Assembly: GCA_934667065.1 (NCBI GenBank)
Contig: CAKULD010000003.1
Coordinates: 62,001-126,000, forward strand
Source of the DNA: an uncultured Collinsella sp.
GTDB taxonomy: Bacteria; Actinomycetota; Coriobacteriia; Coriobacteriales; Coriobacteriaceae
Length of the DNA: 64,000 nt
Direction: 5' to 3'
In this document: piece by piece, positions 9,014 through 17,244 of the stretch
Position numbering within the stretch: position 1 is the first letter of the stretch
Layout: the number at the start of each line of letters is the position of its first letter
The notes under the pieces: generated by a model
The model's database searches: none
Told to the model about the DNA's origin: nothing
The model's input: only the letters and a program-made list of their open reading frames with translations
Made by a program: the position numbers and the translations under genes

Positions 9014-10660
9014 ATGGAGACGGTGGTTCCTGCCGACATCGCCATTAAGACGACAGCGCTGTTTACGGCCGAGGAGCTTGAGCCCCATGCGGGATGCGTC
9101 GCGGTTCGCGGCAACGAGATCGTCGCCGTGGGCGCACCCGACAAGGTGCAGCCGTTTGTCGGTCCCGATACCGAGGTGATCGATGCGGGCAACAAACTGG
9201 TCATGCCCGGATTCAACGATTCGCACATGCACTTTGCGCTCGGCTCCATCCAGAAAGACGAGGACTTCTGCTGCGATTTGATGTTCCTGCCGAGCGAGCA
9301 GGCCTGCGTCGATGCCGTGGCGAAGTTTGCCGCCGAGCACCCCGACAACCCGTGGATCTACGGCCAGGGCTGGTATTCGCCCGCATGGGAGGATCCGACC
9401 GACCCAGACTGCCGTAGCCTCGACGCGCTCGACATCGATCGCCCGATTGTGCTTTCGGACTTTTCGATGCACGTGGTTTGGTGCAATACCGCCGCGCTTA
9501 AGGCGGTCGGCATCGACCGTAACACCCCGACGCCCGAGGGCGGCCTCATCCGCCACTTTGACAACGGCGAGCCCAACGGTTTTCTGTCCGAGCCCCAGGC
9601 GACGAACATTCTGCTCGATGTGGTGCTCAACAAGCCGGACCTCGATGCTTCGCTGCTCAAGTCGATGCGCAAGTTCAACAAGCTCGGCATTACCTCGATC
9701 GGCGATATGTACCCCTTGGGCGTGACTACGCCCGGCGTGTACGACATTTACGACCGACTGGCAAACGAAGGCCTCAGCACGCTGCGCGTTAGCTATTACC
9801 CCGCGCTCGATGCTCCCATGGCAGAGTCGCAGGCTCTGAGGGCGCGCCATCATGGCGAGCGCGTGCGCATGGCGGGCCTTAAGTACATCCTGGACGGCTG
9901 CCCCGAGGCCTATACGGCGTACATGCACGAGCCGTATCTCAACGCCCCCATGGGCAAGGGCTTCCGCGGCGAGCCGGCGTGCAACCAAGAGACGCTCGAC
10001 CGCATGGTGCTCGAGGCCAACAAGAACGGCTTTGACGTCCGCATTCATGCCATCGGCGATGCCTCGGCCACGATGATCATCGACGCCGTCGAGCGCGCCG
10101 AGGAGGCGTGCGGCAACAAGGGGACGCGTTTTGCCATCGAGCACACCGACAACCTGCAGTTTGAGGACATTGCGCGTATGAAGCGCCTGGGCATCAACGC
10201 CGCGATTCAGCCGCAGCATCCCATTGGAGGCCTTGGGCAGGGCGTGTACGAGGGCTCGCTCGGCGAGGAGCGCATGAGCCATATGTGGCGCTACCGGGAG
10301 GAGGCCGACGGCGGAATCCATCTGGGCCTTGGTACCGACTGGCCTGCGGTCATGTCGATCGATCCCATCGACACCGTATATGCCGCGGTGACGCGCAGCG
10401 AGTTCGATGGGCATCCGGCGGAAGGCTATTTCCGCGAGAACGCCCTGACGCTTGGCGAGACGCTTCAGGCGCACACGCTCGGCTCTGCCTATGTCGAGGG
10501 ATTCGAGCGCCGTCTGGGCAGTCTTGCCGCCGGCAAGCTGGCCGATATCGTTATCCTGTCGGATAACCCGTTTGAGATGGACCCGATGGCGCTTCGCGAG
10601 CTGGAAGTCGAGACGACCATATTCGATGGGCGCATTGTCTATCGCAAGGACGAGGCGTAG
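9014..10660 (+). CDS. YtcJ-type amidohydrolase (metal-dependent hydrolase)
   Basis: A 548-residue cytosolic enzyme of the amidohydrolase superfamily, COG1574 type. Seen are the metal-binding H-x-H in GFNDSHMHFALG (about residue 73), the NGFLSEPQA insertion region, the second metal site IHAIGDASA, IEHTDNLQ, and the terminal Asp motif LGLGTDWPAV. The N- and C-terminal ends form the usual small beta-sandwich (ADIVILSDNPFEM, IFDGRIVY). Substrate cannot be read from sequence; the family cleaves amide or C-N bonds of varied compounds. It lies between two paralogous MFS transporters with almost no intergenic space, so it probably acts on something they import or export. Confidence 0.9.
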   Translation: METVVPADIAIKTTALFTAEELEPHAGCVAVRGNEIVAVGAPDKVQPFVGPDTEVIDAGNKLVMPGFNDSHMHFALGSIQKDEDFCCDLMFLPSEQACVDAVAKFAAEHPDNPWIYGQGWYSPAWEDPTDPDCRSLDALDIDRPIVLSDFSMHVVWCNTAALKAVGIDRNTPTPEGGLIRHFDNGEPNGFLSEPQATNILLDVVLNKPDLDASLLKSMRKFNKLGITSIGDMYPLGVTTPGVYDIYDRLANEGLSTLRVSYYPALDAPMAESQALRARHHGERVRMAGLKYILDGCPEAYTAYMHEPYLNAPMGKGFRGEPACNQETLDRMVLEANKNGFDVRIHAIGDASATMIIDAVERAEEACGNKGTRFAIEHTDNLQFEDIARMKRLGINAAIQPQHPIGGLGQGVYEGSLGEERMSHMWRYREEADGGIHLGLGTDWPAVMSIDPIDTVYAAVTRSEFDGHPAEGYFRENALTLGETLQAHTLGSAYVEGFERRLGSLAAGKLADIVILSDNPFEMDPMALRELEVETTIFDGRIVYRKDEA

Positions 10661-10665
10661 ATAGG

Positions 10666-11856
10666 GTGATTGACGTGAGCAAAGGGACGGTCGAGAAGTA
10701 CGCGTTGCTGTTTGTGGTGTGCGGCATCGTGTTTGCCGCCAACTACGCGCAGTATCAGGTGTCGGGCTTGGCGCACATGGTTGTGTCGGGCCTGGGACTG
10801 ACATCTGCCGAGTTTTCGGCCGTCCTGTTTGCCCCGTTTATTCCTGCCGTGGTGTTTGGTATGCCGGCAGGCGTTTGCGCCGATCGCCGCGGCGTGAAGG
10901 CGCTCGTGCTTTTCGCATCGGCGGTTTCTGCGGTCGCGGCGGTCGCGCGCGTCGCGTGTTCCTCGTTTGCAACGCTGTTTGCGGCGAGCGTGCTGCTGGG
11001 TGCGGCGCCCTGCGTCATCAACGCCATTGCGCTGAAGGTGTTGGGGCCTGCTTTTGGCGATGACACCGACCGCGCCATGGGGTGGTTTTATGCGGCGGGC
11101 TCCGCCGGCATCGCCTGCTCGCTCGCGACGTCCCCTCTCTTTGCGGCGGCTGGGCAGGCATACGTGCTCGCCGCTGTCTTGTTTGCGGCGTTTGGGCTGC
11201 TGTGGCTGCTTGTCGCGCCGTCGGCGGACGCCGTGCGTACAGCAAGCGATGGCGGCGCCGGTGACTCCGTGCCGTCGGCGGGCGCTTTTGGAGCAGTGGC
11301 CAAGATGCCGATGATTTGGCTTGTGGCGGTGCTGCTTGGAGTCGCCCTCGCGTCGGCTACGGCGTACTCCGGCTATTTGGTGTCGGCGCTCGAGGTTTCG
11401 ATCGAGCCGCAAACCGCTGGAGTCCTGGCTTCGTTTGTAACCCTCGGATCGATTGTCGGGAGCGTGGTCGGCCCCTATATGCGCGCACAGTTTAAGGACT
11501 ACCGTGCATTTATGGCTTTGTCGGCGGTCGCCGGAGGCGTGCTCATGTGGGCTGGGGAAGCTTTTATTTCCCAGTCATCGGTGGGGCTGATGTTTGCGAT
11601 CGGCATCGCGAGCGCCGTTGCCGGGCCCGTCGTCCAGTCGCTGCCGTACATGCTTCCCGGTGTGCGCGATGGCCTTGCGGGAAGCGCCGGAGGTGTGGTG
11701 AGTACCGTCTCGCTGGGATTGACGTTTTTGATTCCCGTGGTGCTTTCTTGCTGCATTGGCGAGAGTTACGAAACGCTTCTTTTGGGATGCGCCGTCCTGT
11801 TTGGCGCCACGGCGCTGGTGTCCCCGCTTCTGCCCTCGCCCGATTCGCTTACGTAG
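10666..11856 (+). CDS. MFS transporter, paralogue of the one at 7800
   Basis: A 396-residue, about 12-helix transporter with the motif G-V-C-A-D-R-R-G-V-K between helices 2 and 3, and helix 1 F-A-A-N-Y-A-Q-Y-Q-V-S-G-L-A resembling the transporter at 7800-9011. The start may be GTG at 10666 or GTG at 10675; the latter has AGGGTG six bases upstream. It lies 5 bases past the amidohydrolase stop and is part of the same transcription unit. Substrate unknown. Confidence 0.87.
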   Translation: MIDVSKGTVEKYALLFVVCGIVFAANYAQYQVSGLAHMVVSGLGLTSAEFSAVLFAPFIPAVVFGMPAGVCADRRGVKALVLFASAVSAVAAVARVACSSFATLFAASVLLGAAPCVINAIALKVLGPAFGDDTDRAMGWFYAAGSAGIACSLATSPLFAAAGQAYVLAAVLFAAFGLLWLLVAPSADAVRTASDGGAGDSVPSAGAFGAVAKMPMIWLVAVLLGVALASATAYSGYLVSALEVSIEPQTAGVLASFVTLGSIVGSVVGPYMRAQFKDYRAFMALSAVAGGVLMWAGEAFISQSSVGLMFAIGIASAVAGPVVQSLPYMLPGVRDGLAGSAGGVVSTVSLGLTFLIPVVLSCCIGESYETLLLGCAVLFGATALVSPLLPSPDSLT

Positions 11857-11914
11857 TGCCACGCCCCCCCCGTTTGTTCGATGCCGGTTGGCACAATATT
11901 AGGAGTTGATTTAC

Positions 11915-12376
11915 TTGACGTTGAAAAAGAGCACCGTCGTGACGATCCTCAATGGCATCGTCAACCCTCTGCTCATGTGTTCGTTTTTGCCGATTATCGA
12001 GGGAAAAGCTGCACTCGATTTTCAAGGCGTCACCGGCTTTTGGGGACAGCTTGTCCTAGCCATTGCCATTGCGCAAATTGTGAGCTTTATGCCGCTCTTT
12101 GGTAAAACCGTCGGCATGTGCGTCGAGTTTTTTGGCTTTGAGCCAGGTACTCCCGGCGCGCGTATCTGCGGAACCGTTGTGGGCGCTACGCTGCTCTTTT
12201 GCCTTATCGGACTGTTTGAGATTGCTTTTCAGACGGGCTTTGGCGTGGTCAATGGCATGCCTTATTTTTCGCGCTGGGCACGCCTTGTGACGGGTGGCTG
12301 GGCGTTTGTCGTTGTGGGCGGATTGCTGTTCGACCCCTTTGCCGCGGCAATTGCCGCTAAGGTGACGGGCGAATAG
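11915..12376 (+). CDS. Small four-helix membrane protein, unknown function
   Basis: About 153 residues with roughly four hydrophobic segments (near residues 8-27, 40-60, 80-105 and 120-140). No family recognised. The TTG at 11915 is nine bases after AGGAG and gives MTLKKSTVV; TTG at 11906 directly abuts the Shine-Dalgarno and is less likely. It follows the second MFS gene by about 60 bases and precedes a terminator, so it is probably the last gene of the LuxR-linked block. Confidence 0.7.
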   Translation: MTLKKSTVVTILNGIVNPLLMCSFLPIIEGKAALDFQGVTGFWGQLVLAIAIAQIVSFMPLFGKTVGMCVEFFGFEPGTPGARICGTVVGATLLFCLIGLFEIAFQTGFGVVNGMPYFSRWARLVTGGWAFVVVGGLLFDPFAAAIAAKVTGE

Positions 12377-12425
12377 AGCTTGGTGCCGCTTGTGCAGCGG
12401 GTGTAACAGACGAATAGCTGTTGGG

Positions 12426-12456
12426 GCCGACCGGGGGACTGGTCGGCTTCTTTTTT
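12426..12456 (+). terminator. Rho-independent terminator
   Basis: GCCGACC / GGTCGGC stem with eight-base loop, then TTCTTTTTT. It ends the LuxR-linked block and isolates the S-component gene. Confidence 0.9.
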
Positions 12457-12500
12457 GCGCGTGCTACCATGTACGGGCATTTATCTGATGGAGGCTGCCG

Positions 12501-13199
12501 TTGTCGCGTGCATTGCAACATATGGAGATCCCGCTGCTGTTGGCGGTGCCGATGGTGATGGCTGCTGCGCTGGTGGCGGGCATCGAGCAGACGGCGCTTG
12601 CCATGCTGGTTGTGGTGGCGCTCGTACTCGCGCTGTTTTTTGCGGGTTACGAGGCATCGCGCCCGGGCCTGCGTCAGATTATGCCCACGCTGGTGTTGGC
12701 GGCGCTGGCGGCGGCGGGGCGCATTCTGTTTGGCCCCATTCCCGACTTTAAACCGGTGAGCGCGATCGCCATCATTGCGGGGGCGACGCTTGGGCGGCGT
12801 AACGGCTTTATGGTCGGTGCGCTGGCTGCTCTGACCAGCAACTTCTTTTTTGGCCAGGGTATGTGGACGCCGTGGCAGATGTATGCCTGGGGTCTGGTGG
12901 GCTATATCGGTGGTGCGCTGGCGCACGCGGGTGCGTTCGACCGCGTCGACGGCACTGTGCGCATGCCGGCGCTGCTGGCGTATGGCTTCGCCTCGGGTCT
13001 GCTGTATGGCATCGTGATCAACGCTTATGACATCATCGGTTTTGTGCAGCCGCTTACCTGGGCGGGTGCCATGGCGCGTCTTGCGACGGCGGTGCCGTTC
13101 GATATTACCCACGGCCTTGCGACCTGCGTGTTTTTGGCTGCCCTGTACAAACCCTGGTGCCGTCGCATCAATCGCGTTGTCGTAAAGTACGGGCTGTAG
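12501..13199 (+). CDS. ECF transporter substrate-binding (S) component
   Basis: A 232-residue protein of about six hydrophobic helices. The segments AAAGRILFGPIPDFKPVSAIAI (split across two helices), GRRNGFMVGALAALTSNFFFGQG and W-T-P-W-Q-M-Y-A-W-G-L are typical of ECF S components of the group often linked to corrinoid uptake (CbrT-like). The substrate assignment is inference. The TTG start at 12501 is supported by ATGGAGG at seven-base spacing. It is a single-gene unit, 5.7 kb from the T and ATPase genes at 4446-6790, with which it probably assembles. No riboswitch fits in the 44 bases before it. Confidence 0.82.
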   Translation: MSRALQHMEIPLLLAVPMVMAAALVAGIEQTALAMLVVVALVLALFFAGYEASRPGLRQIMPTLVLAALAAAGRILFGPIPDFKPVSAIAIIAGATLGRRNGFMVGALAALTSNFFFGQGMWTPWQMYAWGLVGYIGGALAHAGAFDRVDGTVRMPALLAYGFASGLLYGIVINAYDIIGFVQPLTWAGAMARLATAVPFDITHGLATCVFLAALYKPWCRRINRVVVKYGL

Positions 13200-13242
13200 G
13201 GCCGGTTGCACCGGGGCGAGAATCAATACTGCTTTGGTGTCA

Positions 13243-13402
13243 TTTCAAAACCTTGCCGGTTTACGGGGCTGGATTGGCATAGGCCGACCATACCGGCATT
13301 TTTTGAAAATAGACGAGCCGTCTACCTGCGGTTTTAATTTGCTTGAGTTGCGTGTGGTTGGAGGTCTGCGATTCAGCCCCGTAAACCGGCATGGTTTTGA
13401 AA
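13243..13402 (-). repeat. Palindromic element, family A (copy A1)
   Basis: A 160-bp nested palindrome. The outer arms 13243-13270 and 13375-13402 are 28 bp with one mismatch (core TGCCGGTTTAC). Middle arms around GACCATACC / GTGTGGTTGG and an inner hairpin containing TAGACG-AGC-CGTCTACCTGCGG are present. Its reverse complement matches copies at 44742-44900 and 52085-52240. The tail just outside the arm, TTTTGAAATG(A/G)CACC on the minus strand, is shared by all three. Confidence 0.85.
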
Positions 13403-13489
13403 CGGGCCGGCTCATATGGCGGGCATCGCGGCCATCAGAGGGTAAAAAGGGTCGCCTTCCCCCGTCCCTGAGGGGTCGTTGGGGGTGCT

Positions 13490-13651
13490 TGCCACGAAAG
13501 TGGTCCATCTACTACGTTTAACCCGGTACCTCCAACCATACCCTTGTTTTATGAAAAACCGCAGGCTTTCTACCTGCGGTTTTCTTTTTACGTTGTTCGT
13601 TGTGGTTGAGGGTGGTGGCTTAAACGTAGTAGATGGGCGCGTTTCGTGGCA
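13490..13651. repeat. Palindromic element, family B (copy B1)
   Basis: A 162-bp nested palindrome. Outer arms of about 32 bp contain TGCCACGAAA and CCATCTACTACGTTTA; the middle arms are CTCCAACCATACC / TTGTGGTTGAGGG; the inner hairpin is ACCGCAGG-7-CCTGCGGT flanked by A and T runs (13554-13583), so it could also terminate transcription both ways. Between A1 and B1 (13403-13489), and again at 13664-13725, is a conserved spacer in reverse orientation containing GATCCCC...GGATC. The region 13200-13725 holds these elements and no gene. Confidence 0.85.
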
Positions 13652-13725
13652 GACGGGTTACGAGGATGTCTCCATGGGACCAAAGTGATCCGCCTTCCTC
13701 TGCCCCTTCCGGGGATCAGTTGGGG

Positions 13726-14544
13726 CTAGAGCTCCAGGGTGAGGGTGACGGGGCAGTGGTCGCTGCCGAAGATGTCGCCGCGGATGCCAGTGTCGCGTAC
13801 GTTGCCGGCGATTGCGTCACTTACCAGGAAGTAGTCGATGCGCCAGCCGGCGTTGTTCTTGCGGGCATTAAAGCGGTAACTCCACCAGCTGTAGACGCCC
13901 CCGACGTCTGGGTTTGCCGCACGCCAGGTATCGGTAAAACCGGCATTGAGCAGCTCGGTAAACTTGCCGCGTTCCTCGTCCGAAAAACCCGCGTTGCCGC
14001 GGTTGGACTTGGGGTTCTTAAGGTCGATCTCCTCGTGCGCCACGTTAAAGTCGCCGCAGGTCACCACGGGCTTGCCGGTTTCGCGCTCGAGCGCGCTCAA
14101 AAAGCCGCGGTAGGCGTCGTCCCAGGCCATGCGCACGTCGATGCGGGCGAGTTCGTTTTGCGCGTTGGGCGTGTAGACGTCCACAAACCAAAACTTGTCG
14201 AACTCGAGCGCGCAGACGCGGCCCTCGGTCGCGGCCTGGGCGACGAGCTCTGCCGCATCGCCTTCGCCGGCGTAGGGCAGCAGCGCGTCGGCATGCAACA
14301 CGCGCAGCGGTTCCTGGCGGCTAAAGACCGCAGTGCCCGAATAGCCTTTGCGCTCGGCGTAGCTCCAGGTTTGGTGGTAGCCGGGCAGGTCGATCTGCAC
14401 CTGGCCTTCTTGCAGCTTGGTTTCCTGCAGCGCCAGGATATCAACGTCCAGCTCCTGCGCGATCTGGATAAAGCTCGGGTCCTTTTTGAGCACGGCGCGC
14501 AGACCGTTGACGTTCCACGAGGCGAAAGTGTAAGTCTGAGGCAT
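13726..14544 (-). CDS. xth: Exodeoxyribonuclease III (AP endonuclease)
   Basis: DNA repair nuclease that incises abasic sites and degrades 3' ends. The 272-residue protein has the exonuclease-endonuclease-phosphatase fold: SWNVNGLRA (residues 9-17), ILALQETKLQ with the metal-binding Glu, YTPNAQ, the catalytic CGDFNVAHEEID, SWWSYR, and the terminal G-S-D-H-C-P-V. The length fits the xthA family. The start ATG at 14544 is followed directly by the fold. It is divergent from the sirtuin gene, and its 3' end runs up to the A/B repeat block. Confidence 0.96.
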   Translation of the reverse strand: MPQTYTFASWNVNGLRAVLKKDPSFIQIAQELDVDILALQETKLQEGQVQIDLPGYHQTWSYAERKGYSGTAVFSRQEPLRVLHADALLPYAGEGDAAELVAQAATEGRVCALEFDKFWFVDVYTPNAQNELARIDVRMAWDDAYRGFLSALERETGKPVVTCGDFNVAHEEIDLKNPKSNRGNAGFSDEERGKFTELLNAGFTDTWRAANPDVGGVYSWWSYRFNARKNNAGWRIDYFLVSDAIAGNVRDTGIRGDIFGSDHCPVTLTLEL

Positions 14545-14657
14545 GGTGTCCTTTCGACGGGGTTGGCAGGCTTAAGATTAACGCAACGAGAACGGGATGG
14601 GCCCCGCGAGCGACGGTGCGAACGTCGCCGCTCCGACGGTGAGGACGGAGAACAAAC

Positions 14658-15410
14658 ATGACGCAGGCAATATCGGATCCCAAGCAAGCCTCCGCCGCGC
14701 TGGCGGAGCTGTTCGAAACCCATGACCACGTGGTGTTTTTTGGCGGCGCGGGCGTTTCCACGGCGAGCGGCATCCCCGATTTTCGCAGCGTGGACGGCCT
14801 GTATCATCAGCAGTTTGCCTATCCGCCCGAGACTATGCTCTCGCATAGCTTTTGCGAGGCGCATCCGGCCGAGTTCTTCGACTTCTACCGCACCAAGATG
14901 ATCGCACTTGGCGCCAAGCCCAACCGCTGCCATACCAAGTTGGCGGAGCTGGAGCGGGCCGGCAGGCTCGATGCCGTGGTAACGCAAAACATCGACGGCC
15001 TGCACCAGGCAGCTGGCTCGCAGCGCGTGTTCGAGCTGCACGGCTCGGTCCACCGCAACATCTGTCAGACGTGCGGTGCGGTCTATAGCGCCGAGTGGGT
15101 TTGCGCGCGCGAACACGAGAACGCCGCGGGCGTGCCCGTGTGCCCCGCATGCGGCGGCCGCATCAAGCCCGATGTGGTGCTCTACGAGGAGCCGCTCGAC
15201 GAGCGCGTGCTTACCGGCGCCGTTGCCGCCATCGCTGCGGCCGATGCCCTCATCGTGGGCGGAACCTCGCTTGTGGTGTACCCGGCGGCGGGCCTTACGC
15301 GCTACTTTACCGGCGATACGCTGGCCATTTGCAATTTGGCGCCCACCGATCAGGACGCAAATGCCGACCTGCTGATTTCTTGCGACATCGCGGCCGCGTT
15401 TGCGTTCTAG
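14658..15410 (+). CDS. cobB: NAD-dependent protein deacylase, SIR2 family
   Basis: Cytosolic sirtuin that removes acyl groups from lysines using NAD+. In 250 residues are GGAGVSTASGIPDFRS (NAD loop), TQNIDGLHQAAGS, the catalytic His in ELHGSVHRN, and a zinc site of two pairs (ICQTC and CPACGG, about residues 134 and 168). GTSLVVYPAAGL and the C-terminal CNLAPT complete the Rossmann fold. Length is normal for the bacterial family. A GC-rich hairpin with a short T run lies between it and folP, so folP-folK may be transcribed separately. Confidence 0.94.
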   Translation: MTQAISDPKQASAALAELFETHDHVVFFGGAGVSTASGIPDFRSVDGLYHQQFAYPPETMLSHSFCEAHPAEFFDFYRTKMIALGAKPNRCHTKLAELERAGRLDAVVTQNIDGLHQAAGSQRVFELHGSVHRNICQTCGAVYSAEWVCAREHENAAGVPVCPACGGRIKPDVVLYEEPLDERVLTGAVAAIAAADALIVGGTSLVVYPAAGLTRYFTGDTLAICNLAPTDQDANADLLISCDIAAAFAF

Positions 15411-15504
15411 CCCGCGTGCGCGGATACAATAGAAAGACTGATTGCAAAGCGACCCCGCCGCCAGCGCCCGAGCGCGGCGGCGCGGGCATTTTAGGAGGAT
15501 GTTC

Positions 15505-17244
15505 ATGGCGAACGACAGCAAGACATGGCGGTGCGGAAAGTACGAGCTCAGCTTTGACCGTCCGCGCATCATGGGCGTCCTCAACGTGACGCCCGATTCG
15601 TTTAGCGATGGCGGCGAGCACTTCGACCCGGATGCCGCGATTGAGTACGGCTTGGCGATGCTCGACGCCGGTGCCGACATCATCGATGTGGGCGGCGAGT
15701 CCACGCGTCCCGGCTTTACCCCGGTCAACCCCGACGAGGAGGCGCGTCGCGTGCTGCCCGTGGTGCGCGCACTGGCCAAGGAGGGCGCCATCGTCTCGAT
15801 CGACACGCGTCATGTGGCGGTTGCCAAGGCGGCCGTGCGCTGCGGCGCCTCGATCGTCAACGATGTGACGGGCTTCACCGATCCCAAGATGGTCGAGTTT
15901 GTTAAGACGAGTACTTGCGGCGTCATCGTGATGCATGCCGGCGAGGTCGCTGCTCCCGCCCGCACGCACGCGACGGTGCAGCTCGATACCTCGGCCGCGG
16001 CGTTTGTTGCCGAGAAGGCGCGCGAGGCGGCTGCCGAGGCTGCGCGCGAGGCCGAGAAGCCTGCTCGCCGTCGTCGCGGCAAGCTGCTGGGCGAGCCCAA
16101 GGTGGAGACCAAGCTCCCGGGCGGCGTGGTGCAACCCTCGTTGCCGTTCGGCGACCCGGAGCCCGCACCCGAGGCCGTAGCCGAGCAGGAGGCGCCGGCC
16201 GCCGAGCAGGTCGTCCCTGCCGCCGAGACCGCCGCGCCCGAGGCCACGCCCGCTGCCGCCGAGGCAACACCGGAACCCAACGACCACCTGGCCGCCATGA
16301 TGCGCCGCAGTGCCCGTCGCGAGGAGGCCTACGTGCCCACCTCGCAGCTCCGCCGCTTTACCCTGCCCGATTCGGCGCCCATCATGCGCCGCGTCATGGG
16401 CTTTTTGTCCGACCAGGCCCGCACGCTCATCCATGCCGGCGTGTCGCGCGACCGTATCTGCATCGATCCCGGCCCGGGCTTTGGCAAGACGGCCAACGAA
16501 GACATCGTCATCCAACGCGAGACCGCCAAGATGGCGTCGCTGGGCTATCCGCTCATGTGTGCCGTGTCGCGCAAGCGTTTTGTGGGTGCCGTCTCGGGAG
16601 TAACCGAGGCCGCCGCGCGCGATGCCGCCACGTTTGGCGTGTGCCTGGGCGCCATCCAGGCCGGCGCCAACATCGTGCGCGTGCACGATGTCGCTGGCTT
16701 CGCACAGTTCCTGAACGGTTATTGGGCCGTAGCCAAGCCGCAGCCGCGCCGCGCGTTTGTGGCCGTGGGCTCCAACCTGGGGCATCGCTGCGACAACATC
16801 CGCGCCGCGCGCGACATGATTGCCGAGATTCCGCTCACCTGCGTGTCCAACTGCTCGCGCATCTACGAGAGCGAGCCGGCCTACGAGACGCGCCAGGACG
16901 CGTTTGCCAACGCCGTCATCGAGATCAAGACCGAGCTGGCGCCGCTGGTGCTGCTCGATGAGCTTATGAAGATCGAGGCCGAGCTGGGCCGCGACCGTTC
17001 CAAAAAGGCCAAGGCCAACGGTCCGCGCACCATCGACCTGGACCTGCTGTGGATGGACGGCGAGACCCACGGCGGCAAAAAGCTGCGCCTGCCGCATCCG
17101 CTCATTGGCGAGCGCGACTTTGTGCTGGTGCCGCTCGAGGACCTGATGCACGACCCGGCGCGGTTCTTCCGCTACAACGGCGTCGAGGTCAAGGAGCCCG
17201 AGGACCGCGTGGGCCATATCGTGGGCGAATTGGGGCGTATGTAG
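15505..17244 (+). CDS. folP-folK: Fused dihydropteroate synthase / HPPK with a long disordered insert
   Basis: Two consecutive folate steps in one 579-residue chain: HPPK (FolK) pyrophosphorylates 6-hydroxymethyldihydropterin and DHPS (FolP) joins it to p-aminobenzoate. Residues about 10-415 are DHPS, with MGVLNVTPDSFSDGG, GADIIDVGGESTRPG, SIDTRH, VNDVTG, VIVMH, DPGPGFGK and SRKRF. Between the VIVMH strand (residue 143) and RRFTLPDSAP (283) is an Ala/Glu/Pro-rich insert of about 135 residues not present in ordinary DHPS. HPPK runs from about 416 with VAVGSNLGHR, Y-E-S-E-P, G-R-D-R and P-R-T-I-D-L-D-L. The ATG at 15505 is six bases from AGGAGG; ATG at 15499 is in frame but too close. The next gene starts at the base after the stop. 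Confidence 0.95.
   Translation: MANDSKTWRCGKYELSFDRPRIMGVLNVTPDSFSDGGEHFDPDAAIEYGLAMLDAGADIIDVGGESTRPGFTPVNPDEEARRVLPVVRALAKEGAIVSIDTRHVAVAKAAVRCGASIVNDVTGFTDPKMVEFVKTSTCGVIVMHAGEVAAPARTHATVQLDTSAAAFVAEKAREAAAEAAREAEKPARRRRGKLLGEPKVETKLPGGVVQPSLPFGDPEPAPEAVAEQEAPAAEQVVPAAETAAPEATPAAAEATPEPNDHLAAMMRRSARREEAYVPTSQLRRFTLPDSAPIMRRVMGFLSDQARTLIHAGVSRDRICIDPGPGFGKTANEDIVIQRETAKMASLGYPLMCAVSRKRFVGAVSGVTEAAARDAATFGVCLGAIQAGANIVRVHDVAGFAQFLNGYWAVAKPQPRRAFVAVGSNLGHRCDNIRAARDMIAEIPLTCVSNCSRIYESEPAYETRQDAFANAVIEIKTELAPLVLLDELMKIEAELGRDRSKKAKANGPRTIDLDLLWMDGETHGGKKLRLPHPLIGERDFVLVPLEDLMHDPARFFRYNGVEVKEPEDRVGHIVGELGRM

Noticed and set aside
8891..10804. Antisense open frame (637 residues) under the amidohydrolase
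   Set aside because: Mirror of a strongly biased gene.
12377..12500. Cobalamin or other riboswitch before the S component
   Set aside because: Only 44 bases remain between terminator and start region, too short for such a riboswitch.
13234..13521. Open frames over the A1 and B1 palindromes on both strands
   Set aside because: They translate palindromic repeats; the same sequence elsewhere is not open in the same frame.
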